The notes: generated by a model from the letters alone, not told the origin. A stretch of 34,975 nt of DNA from an uncultured Anaeromyxobacter sp. (GCA_903904005.1 CAIVAR010000085.1:1-34975), one strand, 5' to 3'; shown: positions 9,121 to 16,919, counted from the first letter of the stretch. A program made the numbers and translations.

Positions 9121-10287
9121 ATGGGCTGGATCCTGTTCGCGGTGGCGGCGCTCGGCGTGGTCCTCTCGCTGGTCCAGCTCGTGACCCTCCGGCTCCACCT
9201 GCGCCCGGCCCGGCGCGCCGCCGGCCCGAGGCCCCCCATCTCGATCCTGAAGCCGCTCTGCGGCGTGGACGACGACCTGGAGGCGAACCTCGCCTCCTTC
9301 GCCTCGCTCGACTACCCGGCCTACGAGGTGGTGCTCGGTGTCCGGGACCGCACCGACCGGGCCTGGCACGCCGCCGAGGCGGCCGTCCGGCGCTGGCCAG
9401 GAACCTTCCGTCTCGTCCTGCAGCAGGGAGAGCCGGGGCTCAACCCCAAGGTGAACCAGCTCATCGGCCTCACCCGGGCGGCCCGCCACGACCTCCTGCT
9501 CGTGAGCGATTCCAACGTCCGCGCCCCCGAGGGCTACCTGGACGACGTGGCCCGACACATGGCCGATCCCTCGGTCGGCCTCGTCACCCACCCGGTCGGC
9601 GGGGTGGGGGAGACGACCCTCGGGTCGGCCCTCGACAATCTCCAGGCCTCCGCCGCGGTGGGGCCGGCGACGGTCGCCGTGAAGCGCCTCGTGGGACGCG
9701 ACGTCGTGGTCGGGAAGTCCATGGCCTTCCGCCGGGAGGACCTGGCCGCCCTGGGCGGCTTCCGATCCGTCCGCAACGTCCTGGCCGAGGACTTCGTACT
9801 CGGGGTGAAGGTCTCCCGGAAGCTCGGGAAGCGGGTGGTCATCGGATCCGTGGCCATCCCCGCCGTGAGCGAGCGACGGACGGTGTCCGGATTCCTGTCC
9901 CGCTACGGCCGCTGGTGCGTCATGCAGCGGAAGATTGCCGGGACCCCGCTCTTCGCGGCCCAGGCGCTTCTCTATCCCCTGCCCTTCGCCCTGATCGGGC
10001 TCGCGCTCGACCCGGGGCCCGGGGCGCTCGCCGCGGTCGGCGCCGTCTGGCTCGCCAGGGCCGCCATCGACGAGGCCACCTCGCGAGCCCTGCGCGGGTC
10101 CGGGTTCGGCCCCCGGGTCATCTGGCTCTCCCCCCTGAAGGATGTCCTGTTCCTGGTCGCCTTCGTGAGGGCCTTCGGGGAGAACACCGTGGAGTGGCGG
10201 GGGAATCGGCTGCTTGTACAGGCTGGGTCCAGGCTGGAGCGGATCCGTGACCCAGCCGCCGAAAGGGTCCTCGCCCTCGGGCGCTGA
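9121..10287 (+). CDS. GT21 ceramide-glucosyltransferase-like enzyme (HpnI-like)
   Basis: Membrane glycosyltransferase of 388 residues. An N-terminal helix (about 3-23) is followed by a GT-A domain with PISILKPLCGVDDDLEANL, the catalytic LLVSDSNVR, VGKSMAFRREDL, LAEDFVLG, and the (R/Q)XXRW motif as RYGRW. C-terminal hydrophobic segments follow (about 280-350). This order of D1-D2-D3-RXXRW is that of family 21, which includes ceramide glucosyltransferase and the hopanoid enzyme HpnI. Preceded by GGAGG and possibly under a Pho box. In several bacteria glycolipid synthesis rises when phosphate is scarce, so a role in membrane lipid replacement is a reasonable inference; the acceptor lipid is unknown. 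Confidence 0.85.
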   Translation: MGWILFAVAALGVVLSLVQLVTLRLHLRPARRAAGPRPPISILKPLCGVDDDLEANLASFASLDYPAYEVVLGVRDRTDRAWHAAEAAVRRWPGTFRLVLQQGEPGLNPKVNQLIGLTRAARHDLLLVSDSNVRAPEGYLDDVARHMADPSVGLVTHPVGGVGETTLGSALDNLQASAAVGPATVAVKRLVGRDVVVGKSMAFRREDLAALGGFRSVRNVLAEDFVLGVKVSRKLGKRVVIGSVAIPAVSERRTVSGFLSRYGRWCVMQRKIAGTPLFAAQALLYPLPFALIGLALDPGPGALAAVGAVWLARAAIDEATSRALRGSGFGPRVIWLSPLKDVLFLVAFVRAFGENTVEWRGNRLLVQAGSRLERIRDPAAERVLALGR

Positions 10288-10318
10288 CCAATCCGGGGGA
10301 CCCCCAATGGGCCGCGGA

Positions 10319-10332
10319 CCTGTCGAGACAGG
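10319..10332. repeat. short inverted repeat CCTGTC-GA-GACAGG
   Basis: A perfect 6-bp inverted repeat around a GA centre lies 34 bases before the small gene at 10367. It could be an operator or chance; no regulator can be assigned. Confidence 0.3.
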
Positions 10333-10366
10333 ACGGCTAGATCATCTCCGACACCGGGAGGATCGA

Positions 10367-10603
10367 ATGCGCAGCAAACGGGAACGGATCTTCGACTGCA
10401 GCTACGGACCGACGGGAAGCGAGGCCCATCTCGTCTTCCGGGCGTGGACCCCCGTGGAGGCCGCTTCCGGCGTCGAGGAGGCCATGGAGCGGGCCGGGAT
10501 CCCGCTCGTGGGCAGCATCACCGTCCGTGATGCACGGGGACGGGTCGTCCTTCAGGTGCCCGTCCATCCGTCGCACGCCGCGGGGATCTCCGGCGCAGCC
10601 TGA
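10367..10603 (+). CDS. small protein, family B copy 1
   Basis: 78 residues, ATG preceded by GGGAGG. The core reads IFDCSYGPTGSEAHLVFRAW, then PVEAASGVEEAMERAG, then ITVRDARGRVVLQ. It aligns with the protein at 32627 (FFECIFNPDGNEYRFHVRAW, AHEAEETIKASLRDNG, LLIRDRRGAELL). Shared features are F-[DE]-C, P-x-G-x-E, RAW, a helix with EA, and an RD-x-RG strand. The pattern suggests a small beta-alpha-beta fold. No signal peptide. I know no named family. It lies between the GT21 gene and a phosphoesterase. Confidence 0.75.
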   Translation: MRSKRERIFDCSYGPTGSEAHLVFRAWTPVEAASGVEEAMERAGIPLVGSITVRDARGRVVLQVPVHPSHAAGISGAA

Positions 10604-10659
10604 TCGTCCCCGGAACGTTGCAGGGCCGCCACGGGCGCCCGGGTAGGCTTCTTTCACCC

Positions 10660-11490
10660 ATGGCGAAGCCCGACGGCTCGTTGCAGACCCTGGTTCACAT
10701 CTCCGATCTCCACGTCGGCCGCGACGACGCGACCGACCAGTCGGCCCGCCGCCTGGCGAGGATGCTCGTAGAGGCCAGGGTGGACCGCGTGCTCCTCACC
10801 GGGGACGTCACCCACCGTGGACTGGCTTCCGAGTTCTCGCGGTACGAGCGCATCTTCGCGCCCCTGCTCGAGGCGGGGCGCCTCGTCGCGGTCCCGGGCA
10901 ACCACGACCGGATGGGAGACGACGCGGCCCGGGGCCTCATGCGGGGAGGGCGCGTGGCCGTCACCTCGAGCTCCGGGCTCCACGTGGTCCGGGTCGATTC
11001 GACGGCCCCGCACAACCGCTCCCTCATCGACGGTCACGGCTCCCTCTCGACGCAGGACGTCGCCGACGTCCGGCTGGCGCTCGACGAGACGCCCGCCGGC
11101 GCCCTCCCGGTGGTGATGCTCCACCACCACGTCCTTCCACTGCCGGTGGAGGACCTGGCGGAGAGGCTGGCCACCCTGGTGGGGCTCCCCTGCGCCGACG
11201 AGCTCCCGTTGGGCGAGGACCTGCTGGGACGGATCCTGGGGCGATGCCGGCTCGTCCTCCACGGCCACCGGCACGTGCCGGCCGAATTCCGCGTCGCGGC
11301 TCCGGGAACGTCGCCGCTCCGCATCCTGAACGCCGGCAGCTCGACCATCCTCGGCAAGGCCCGGATCATCGCGCACGCCGGAGGAGAGCTGGCGTGGGAA
11401 GGCTGGCTGGCGACCGAGACGGTCGCCGCCCGGTCCTGGAGCCCGGTCGCGCGGGCGCGACCGCTCGGCGCGGCCGTGGCGGCCGCGTAG
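10660..11490 (+). CDS. calcineurin-like metallophosphoesterase (CpdA-like)
   Basis: Cytoplasmic class III phosphodiesterase-type enzyme of 276 residues. Dinuclear-metal motifs appear in order: HISDLHVG (about residues 12-19), LTGDVTHRG, VPGNHD, LHHHV and LHGHRH. The order and spacing resemble CpdA cyclic-AMP phosphodiesterases and related phosphoesterases. No signal peptide. I chose ATG 10660 over an upstream TTG at 10618 because the latter adds a Gly/Arg-rich extension; neither has a strong ribosome site. The substrate cannot be read from sequence. Confidence 0.85.
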   Translation: MAKPDGSLQTLVHISDLHVGRDDATDQSARRLARMLVEARVDRVLLTGDVTHRGLASEFSRYERIFAPLLEAGRLVAVPGNHDRMGDDAARGLMRGGRVAVTSSSGLHVVRVDSTAPHNRSLIDGHGSLSTQDVADVRLALDETPAGALPVVMLHHHVLPLPVEDLAERLATLVGLPCADELPLGEDLLGRILGRCRLVLHGHRHVPAEFRVAAPGTSPLRILNAGSSTILGKARIIAHAGGELAWEGWLATETVAARSWSPVARARPLGAAVAAA

Positions 11491-11514
11491 CATCCCCGCC
11501 GGGGATCGGTGCCG

Positions 11515-11536
11515 TTCATCGTCCCGTCATGGTCGG
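11515..11536 (+). promoter_or_regulatory. putative Pho box before cytochrome operon
   Basis: TTCAT at 11515 and GTCAT at 11526 are exactly 11 bases apart, in a 99-base gap. TAGCCT at about 11542 could serve as a -10 element. The ATG of the cytochrome gene is at 11590. The TCAT form is closer to the E. coli CTGTCAT unit than the TCAC forms elsewhere in the window. Confidence 0.55.
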
Positions 11537-11589
11537 TCGCGTAGCCTCCTGGGCGAATCGGGCGTCACGCCCGCATCCGGAGGCTGCAC

Positions 11590-12627
11590 ATGACGCGAGT
11601 GAAGGTCTGGGATCTCTTCGTCCGTACGTTCCACTGGGGGCTCGTTCTGCTGGTTCTGGCCTCCTTCCTCACCGCCGAGAAGGATGCCGTTCTCGGGGTC
11701 CACGTGGGGGTCGGGCTCGGCGTGGTGGGGCTCGTGCTGGCGCGGATCGTCTGGGGCCTGCTGGGGCCCGAGCAGGCGCGCTTCCGCGCCTTCGTCCGCG
11801 GCCCGCGCGAGATGCTCGCGTACGCCCGCGCCCTGCTGGCGCGGCGGCCGCCCCCGCACCTCACCCACAACCCGCTGGGAGGCGCGATGGTGGTGGCGCT
11901 GCTCTGCGTGCTCGCAGGGCTGGCCGCGACCGGAGCCCTGGTCTACGCCGGACCCGAGTTCCAGGGGCCGCTCTCCGGCCTCCTGACGAAGCGCGGCGCC
12001 CACGCGCTGAAGGAGGTCCACGAGGCGCTCTCCGGTGCACTCCTCGGGCTCGTGGCGCTTCACGTGGTCGGCATCGTCGCCTCCTCGCTCATCGAGGGGC
12101 AGAACCTGGTTGCCGGGATGATCACCGGCTGGAAGCGCGCCCCCGACGAGGCGGGGAGGCTCGCCCCGGCTCCGCGCTTCGCGCCGGTGCGCGTCGCCGG
12201 CGCCCTGGCGCTGGGCGCGGCGGCGGTGGTGGCCCTGGCGCTCCTCCTCGGCCTGCCGTCGCGCGCGCACGCCGCGGGTCCGGTGGCCACCGAGCTGCTC
12301 CGCGACTACGAGGCCCAGGCGCGCCGCGCCAATCCGGTCTTCCCGGGGTTCTCCGCCGCGGCCGGTCACAAGCTCTACCTGGCCACCTTCACCGTGGACG
12401 GCCAGGCCACATCGTGCTCGAGTTGCCACACGCCCGACCCCCGCAAGATCGGGCGCACGCCAGCGGGCAAGGTGGTGGAGCCGCTCTCGCCGACCGTGAA
12501 CCCGGCGCGGCTCACCGACCGGCGGGAGGTGGAGAAGTGGTTCACCCGCAACTGCAAGCAGGTGATGGGGCGTGAGTGCACGGCCGAGGAGAAGGGCAAC
12601 TTCGTCACCTGGATGCTCGGGACCTGA
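11590..12627 (+). CDS. cytochrome b561-type protein fused to SHP (DUF1924) c-type cytochrome
   Basis: 345 residues, ATG after GGAGG. The N-terminal part (about 1-185) is a four-helix cytochrome b561/Ni-Fe-hydrogenase type membrane domain, with candidate heme-b His in RTFHWG, GVHVGVG, EVHEALSG and ALHVVG. A fifth hydrophobic segment (about 197-222) leads to a periplasmic domain with one c-type heme site C276-SSCH, then TDRREVEKWFTRNCKQVMGREC, the pattern of DUF1924, the Sphaeroides Heme Protein SHP. In Rhodobacter, cytochrome b, SHP and the diheme DHC are separate genes of one unit; here b and SHP are fused and DHC follows 12 bases on. Probable role: electron transfer from quinol through b-heme to an O2- or NO-binding high-spin c-heme. 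Confidence 0.88.
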   Translation: MTRVKVWDLFVRTFHWGLVLLVLASFLTAEKDAVLGVHVGVGLGVVGLVLARIVWGLLGPEQARFRAFVRGPREMLAYARALLARRPPPHLTHNPLGGAMVVALLCVLAGLAATGALVYAGPEFQGPLSGLLTKRGAHALKEVHEALSGALLGLVALHVVGIVASSLIEGQNLVAGMITGWKRAPDEAGRLAPAPRFAPVRVAGALALGAAAVVALALLLGLPSRAHAAGPVATELLRDYEAQARRANPVFPGFSAAAGHKLYLATFTVDGQATSCSSCHTPDPRKIGRTPAGKVVEPLSPTVNPARLTDRREVEKWFTRNCKQVMGRECTAEEKGNFVTWMLGT

Positions 12628-12639
12628 GGAGGAATGGAC

Positions 12640-13113
12640 ATGCGCGCCACCCGGATCATGCTGGCAATCACGGTCACGGCCGCGGTCGCGGTGCTCGCAA
12701 CGGCCACCACCGCACACGCCACCCCGGTGAAGCCCGACCCCGCGGCCACGGCCCTCTACCGGAAGGAGTGCGGCTCCTGCCACCTCGCCTTCCCGCCCCG
12801 CATGCTCGCCGCCGAGGGGTGGACGCGCATCCTGGGCGGCCTCGAGCGCCACTTCGGCCAGAACGCGGAGCTCGATGCGCCCACCCGCGACCTCCTGGCC
12901 GCCCACCTCGTGGCCGGCGCCGGCGATCCCGGCGACGCGGGCAGCGCCTCCGCCCGCATCACCGAGACGCCCTGGTTCCGGGACGAGCACGGGAAGGCGG
13001 CGCGTGCGGTGTCCCGGCCGTCGATCCGCACCCTGGCGAACTGCGCGGCGTGTCATCCTGGGGCCGAGGCCGGGGATTTCGACGAGCACCGGGCGAAGAT
13101 CCCCCGGAACTGA
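12640..13113 (+). CDS. diheme cytochrome c DHC
   Basis: Periplasmic diheme cytochrome of 157 residues with a signal peptide ending near AHA (about residue 26). Two CXXCH sites: CGSCH at residue 44 and CAACH at residue 135, with the DHC-typical WTRILGGLERHFGQNAEL between them. ATG at 12640 is preferred over 12634 because AGGAGG at 12627-12632 is then about seven bases away. DHC is the known electron donor and partner of SHP, so it should reduce the fused SHP domain encoded just upstream. Confidence 0.88.
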   Translation: MRATRIMLAITVTAAVAVLATATTAHATPVKPDPAATALYRKECGSCHLAFPPRMLAAEGWTRILGGLERHFGQNAELDAPTRDLLAAHLVAGAGDPGDAGSASARITETPWFRDEHGKAARAVSRPSIRTLANCAACHPGAEAGDFDEHRAKIPRN

Positions 13114-13117
13114 CGAG

Positions 13118-13819
13118 ATGCGCATCCTGGTCGTCGAGGACGCGCGGGCGCTGGCCCGCTCCATCGCCGATGGGCTCTCCGAGGAGGGCTACTCGGTGGA
13201 TCTCGCCCACGACGGCGAGGAAGGACTGCACCTGGCCACGGAGATCGCCTACGACGGCATCGTCCTCGACCGGATGCTGCCCGGCCTCGACGGCCTCACC
13301 GTGCTCCGGCGGCTGCGCCAGGGAGGACGGCGAACGCCGGTGCTGCTCCTCACGGCGCTCGGGGAGCTGCACGACCGCGTCGCCGGGCTGGACGGGGGGG
13401 CCGACGACTACCTGGTGAAGCCCTTCGCCTTCGAGGAGCTGGTGTCGCGGGTCCGGGCGCTGGTTCGACGCGGCCTCGGCCAGGCGGACAACCGGGTCGT
13501 TCTCGGAACCCTGGAGCTCGACCTGGGAGCCCGCGTGGCCTCGGTCGGGGGCGTGGCCCTGGACCTGACGGCACGGGAGTTCGCCCTCGTGGAGCTGTTC
13601 GCGCTCTCGCCGGGGAAGACCTTCTCCCGGACCGCCATCGCCGAGAAGCTCTACTCGGAGGAGGCCGACCTCGACAGCAACGTCATCGACGTCTTCGTCG
13701 GGAGGGTGCGGCGCAAGCTCGACGCGGCCGGGATGCCCGGGAGCGACGTCATCTCCACGCGGCGAGGCGAGGGGTACCGCCTCGACCCGTCCGCGGCCGC
13801 TGCGAAGGGCAAGCGGTGA
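13118..13819 (+). CDS. OmpR-family response regulator of the cytochrome operon
   Basis: 233-residue regulator. The receiver has E7/D8, D51 in VLDRMLPG, T79, and K101 in DDYLVKPF. The winged-helix DNA-binding domain (about 130-222) ends in ISTRRGEGYRL. It starts four bases after the DHC stop and overlaps the kinase GTG by four bases, so it is in the cytochrome operon. The family resembles QseB/TctD/PmrA-type regulators. It likely controls the SHP/DHC genes, with the kinase below as partner. Confidence 0.9.
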   Translation: MRILVVEDARALARSIADGLSEEGYSVDLAHDGEEGLHLATEIAYDGIVLDRMLPGLDGLTVLRRLRQGGRRTPVLLLTALGELHDRVAGLDGGADDYLVKPFAFEELVSRVRALVRRGLGQADNRVVLGTLELDLGARVASVGGVALDLTAREFALVELFALSPGKTFSRTAIAEKLYSEEADLDSNVIDVFVGRVRRKLDAAGMPGSDVISTRRGEGYRLDPSAAAAKGKR

Positions 13820-15246
13820 CCCTCCGCGCCAAGATCGTCGCCCTCGTCGTCGGGCTCACCCTGGCGCTCCTCGGCGGCCTCGCCGCCTTCCTGGGCGGGT
13901 CCTGGTCCCGCTGGTCGCTCGACACCCTGGACGCGGAGCTCGCCGGCCGCGCCGCCGGCATCGCCGCCCGGGTCGAGGTGAAGCGGAACGGCAGGATCGA
14001 GATGGAGGGGGAGGAGGGCGCGCCGCGGGACACCTCCCATCCCGTTCGCGTCATCGGTCCTGGCGGGCAGATCGCGGGGTACGGCACGCTCCCCTGGCCC
14101 GAGCCGGCACCCGGCGCCGTCACGGTACGGGGCGCGCCGGACGGCCCCTGGAGGGTGGTGACACGGCGGCTCCCCGCCGGCGAGGACGAGCGAGGCGGGC
14201 GGAGCGGGCAACGGGAGGTGGTGGTCCAGGTGGCGGGCCAGGAAGCTCCCTTCGCCGCGCTGGGCGAGCGCTTCCGGGAGGGGCTCCTGGCGGCGCTCGT
14301 CGGAGCCCTGCTCCTGGGAGGGGTGGCAGCGGCGCTTCTCGCGCACCTCTCCCTTCGCCCCCTCCGTCGCCTGGCCACCGAGGTGGAGTCCATCGGCGCG
14401 ACGATGCTCGATCGGCGGGTCGGGGAGGGCGGCCTCGACCCCGAGCTTCGACACGTGGCCCGCTCCTTCAACCAGCTGCTGGGTCGGCTCGAGCAGGCGA
14501 TGCAGCGCCAGCGTCAGCTCGTCTCCCGGGCCAGTCACTCGCTGCGAACCCCGACGGCCACCATCCTCACCCGCGCCGAGGTGGCGCTTCGCCGGGACCG
14601 GTCGCCCGAGGAGTACCGCGCGGCGCTCTCCGACATCGCGGCCGCGGCGCGCGAGTCATCGACGCTGGTGACGCACCTCCTCACCCTGGCGCGCCTCGAG
14701 GAGCCGCGCGGCGCTGCGGTGTGGGAGCCGGTTCCGCTCGAACCCCTGGCGGCGGAGGTCGTCCGGCTCCTGGCGCCCCGCGCCGCCGAGGCTGGCCTCG
14801 CGGTCGAGGTGGACGTTCCGGGCGGTCTCGCGGTCCGGGCCGACCCCGCCACGCTTCGCGAGCTCCTGGAGGCGCTCCTCGACAACGCCCTCCTCTACAC
14901 CCCGAGTGGAGGCCGGTGCGGCGTCCGTGCCGAGCCGGGCGCGGGCACCGTCTCGCTCTCGGTCTGGGACACCGGCCCGGGCATCCCCGAGGCCGAGCGC
15001 GGCCAGGTGTTCGAGCGCTTCTTCCGCGGCGCCGCCGCCCAGGCGTCCGGCCGTCCCGGGAGCGGACTGGGGCTCGCCATCGTCAAGGCCGTCGCGGACG
15101 CCCACGGCGCACGACTCTCGCTCGGGGAACGCCCGGGTGGCGGCGCGGTCTTCTCGGTGGAACTTCCCCTCGGGGAGGACGGGACGGTCAGCGGGCCGGC
15201 GCCGGTCGGAAGCAGCCGACGAGGCGCGAGACGCACGCGACCGTGA
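13816..15246 (+). CDS. sensor histidine kinase of the cytochrome operon
   Basis: 476 residues from a GTG that overlaps the regulator stop (GTGA). Helix 1 (about 5-28), a periplasmic sensor region (about 30-155), helix 2 (about 158-180), a HAMP-like linker (LSLRPLRRLATEVESIG), then the dimerisation domain with H241 in SHSLRTPTATI. The ATPase shows LLDNALLYTP (N box), DTGPGIP (G1), FERFFRG (F) and GSGLGLAIV (G2). The H box differs slightly from the usual SHELRTPL. The sensed signal is unknown; redox state, NO or O2 would fit the neighbouring SHP/DHC genes. The last 59 bases overlap the convergent dedA gene. Confidence 0.9.
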   Translation: MTLRAKIVALVVGLTLALLGGLAAFLGGSWSRWSLDTLDAELAGRAAGIAARVEVKRNGRIEMEGEEGAPRDTSHPVRVIGPGGQIAGYGTLPWPEPAPGAVTVRGAPDGPWRVVTRRLPAGEDERGGRSGQREVVVQVAGQEAPFAALGERFREGLLAALVGALLLGGVAAALLAHLSLRPLRRLATEVESIGATMLDRRVGEGGLDPELRHVARSFNQLLGRLEQAMQRQRQLVSRASHSLRTPTATILTRAEVALRRDRSPEEYRAALSDIAAAARESSTLVTHLLTLARLEEPRGAAVWEPVPLEPLAAEVVRLLAPRAAEAGLAVEVDVPGGLAVRADPATLRELLEALLDNALLYTPSGGRCGVRAEPGAGTVSLSVWDTGPGIPEAERGQVFERFFRGAAAQASGRPGSGLGLAIVKAVADAHGARLSLGERPGGGAVFSVELPLGEDGTVSGPAPVGSSRRGARRTRP

Positions 15247-15814
15247 TCGCCACGGCGACCAGGCCGGCCGAGAGCCATCCGATCCGGCTCCAGGCCTGTG
15301 CGGCGGTCGCTCCCGCCCCGAGGCGGGACCCGATCCAGAGCAGGAGCGGGACCTGGACGCAGGCCGCGGCCGCGTCGAGCAGGAAGAACCGGCCCACGCC
15401 GAGGCCGGAGAGGCCGGCCGCGAGGTAGACCGGGCCGCGGACGAGCGGTGTGAAGCGGGTGACGAGGACGACGATGGGACCGTGGCGGCGCAGGGCGGCC
15501 GCCGCCGCCGCCACCCGCGGGGAGGAGAGCGTGCGGCCGGGCGTCCCGCCCCGTGCCAGCCGCCTCCGGGCCAGGCCTCCGAAGAAGACCGCGGCGGAGT
15601 TGGCCGGCAGGAGCCCGGTCAGTACCGCGGCCAGGGCGAGCGGGGCGTCGATGCGACCCTGTGCCACGAGAATTCCCATCGAGACGACGACGATCTCCTC
15701 GGGAATGGAGGGCAGGATGCACCCCTGCAGGAGGATCCAGGTCGCCGCGAGCGCCAGCTGCCACTGCGGGAGGTCAGCAACCCGGGCGAGCAGTTCATTC
15801 ACGCCCTGTTCCAT
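15188..15814 (-). CDS. DedA-family membrane protein
   Basis: 208 residues with about five hydrophobic segments. Family signs are the early LPSIPEEIVVVSMGILVAQG (acidic pair in the first membrane region), GLLPANSAAVFFGG, and VLVTRFTPLVRGPVYLAAGLSGLG, the conserved Arg/Gly/Pro region of DedA (SNARE-associated) proteins. DedA proteins are now linked to lipid carrier or phospholipid transport across the inner membrane. It converges on the kinase gene and overlaps it by 59 bases. It follows two small genes on the same strand. Confidence 0.85.
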   Translation of the reverse strand: MEQGVNELLARVADLPQWQLALAATWILLQGCILPSIPEEIVVVSMGILVAQGRIDAPLALAAVLTGLLPANSAAVFFGGLARRRLARGGTPGRTLSSPRVAAAAAALRRHGPIVVLVTRFTPLVRGPVYLAAGLSGLGVGRFFLLDAAAACVQVPLLLWIGSRLGAGATAAQAWSRIGWLSAGLVAVAITVACVSRLVGCFRPAPAR

Positions 15815-15871
15815 GCCACGGGTCGGTGAGGGATCCGGGTCCGGACCGGGGCGGTCAGGTGACGATCCGGG

Positions 15872-16114
15872 TCATGGGCCGGCCTCGAGCTTCCGCAAGG
15901 GCTCGGCGTGCAGGAAGTACGGACAGGGATCGCAGGTCCAGCTTCTCCAGCCGCTGCGAAACGCCACCTCCAGGCACCGTTCGTAGGCCGGGCACCAGAG
16001 GCTTCGCCTCCGCCCCATCTCCTCGGGGGACAGCGCCGCCGCCAGTTCGGCCGGCCCCGCCGGGTGCGGGTTGCCAGCGACTCGAAGGCGGGTCCTCAGG
16101 TCGATGATCTTCAT
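15872..16114 (-). CDS. small Cys-motif protein of unknown function
   Basis: 80 residues. Four Cys occur as WCPAYERC and SWTCDPCPYF, an arrangement that could bind zinc or an iron centre; the intervening text reads LEVAFRSGWRSW. No signal peptide. It begins 13 bases after the family A gene at 16128-16340 and precedes dedA by 57 bases, so the three may be one transcript. The ribosome-binding site is weak, which lowers confidence. I do not recognise a named family. Confidence 0.6.
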   Translation of the reverse strand: MKIIDLRTRLRVAGNPHPAGPAELAAALSPEEMGRRRSLWCPAYERCLEVAFRSGWRSWTCDPCPYFLHAEPLRKLEAGP

Positions 16115-16127
16115 GGCGGGGGGCGCG

Positions 16128-16340
16128 TCAGGTCAGGGTGCCGGCGTCCGGGGCAGCTGCCGGCGGCTCGGGGGGCGACGACCGCTGGAGCAGATCCACC
16201 GCCGCGACGCCCGCCGACCAGGCATCGGCGGACGAGGAATGCCACCCCCGAAGCAGCACCCCGTCCACGGCGACCACCCACTTCCGGCCGCCGCCGAACA
16301 CCTGGAGGACGTGCCGTCCGATCTGGAACATGCTGGCCAT
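16128..16340 (-). CDS. small protein, family A copy 1
   Basis: 70 residues from the ATG preceded by GAGAGG; a start nine codons upstream has no good ribosome site. The core MFQIGRHVLQVFGGGRKW, VVAVDGVLLRGW, SSSADAWSAGVAAVDLL aligns with the proteins at 16632 and 29588. Shared pattern: I-x-G-x-H-V-x(3)-[YF]-x(2)-G-x-x-W-x-V-x-[VM]-D-G-x-L-[LV]-x-G, then a Ser-rich turn and a helix. It has a Pro-rich tail. No signal peptide or membrane helix. The shape (short strands with W-x-V, then A/E helix) faintly recalls DUF2188 proteins. Confidence 0.7.
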   Translation of the reverse strand: MASMFQIGRHVLQVFGGGRKWVVAVDGVLLRGWHSSSADAWSAGVAAVDLLQRSSPPEPPAAAPDAGTLT

Positions 16341-16497
16341 GGGGGCCTCTCGGGGCTTGCGGGACATGCACGCATGCTCGGGGAGGAGGGCGGCGTCGCG
16401 GCGGCGCTCGGGCGACGATTCGGGAAAGCCGGATCGTCACCGGATCGCCTTCCCGGCGCCCCGGAACCGAAACCCTGCTCGACTAGCCAGGAGGGCA

Positions 16498-16635
16498 ATG
16501 GACCCCTCGCATGCTGATCGGCATCTTCTGCTCCTCGCCGTGCTGGTGTGGGGCTCCCTCGCCGTCATCGGCGTGATCATCTTCCGCTTCATGAGCCACC
16601 GGTCCGGGCAGGCCCCCAGGAGGCGAGGCCCATGA
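16498..16635 (+). CDS. single-helix membrane micro-protein
   Basis: 45 residues: a short polar start (MDPSHADRH), one hydrophobic helix (LLLLAVLVWGSLAVIGVIIF), and a basic tail (SHRSGQAPRRRG) that should lie in the cytoplasm. ATG follows AGGAGGG at 16490-16495. Its TGA overlaps the ATG of the family A gene at 16632 (ATGA), a strong sign of coupled translation. Function unknown; it could anchor or recruit the following small protein to the membrane. Confidence 0.65.
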   Translation: MDPSHADRHLLLLAVLVWGSLAVIGVIIFRFMSHRSGQAPRRRGP

Positions 16636-16841
16636 GCAACATCTACGTCGTCGGCACCCACGTCTTCAACGTCTTCGTCAGCGGGGCTGGCTGGGGAATG
16701 TCGGTCGACGGCGTCCTCGTCGAAGGCACCTTTCCGACGAGGAGCGATGCCTGGGAAGCCGGGCTCGCCTTGGTGGAACGAGCCGAGCGGCTCGCGGAGG
16801 AATCCCGGCGGGGCGGCTCCGCGGAAGAGCCGCAGAGTTGA
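16632..16841 (+). CDS. small protein, family A copy 2
   Basis: 69 residues. The core IYVVGTHVFNVFVSGAGWG, MSVDGVLVEGTF, TRSDAWEAGLALVERAERL matches copies at 16128 and 29588. Copies 1 and 2 share the DAW-x-AG helix start and sit about 290 bases apart, divergently arranged. The ATG overlaps the stop of the membrane micro-protein gene. The C-terminus is acidic and helical. No assigned function. Confidence 0.75.
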   Translation: MSNIYVVGTHVFNVFVSGAGWGMSVDGVLVEGTFPTRSDAWEAGLALVERAERLAEESRRGGSAEEPQS

Positions 16842-16919
16842 TCCGGATCTCGCCGGGTGAACGTGAAGCCGCCGCGGCCACCCGGGGCGAACCCGGGCGG
16901 CCGCGACCGTTCCTGCTCG

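Noticed and set aside
16436-16458. Possible Pho box before the micro-protein gene (GTCACC at 16436)
   Set aside because: Only one good half-site; the unit 11 bases on (GCCTT) does not match well enough.
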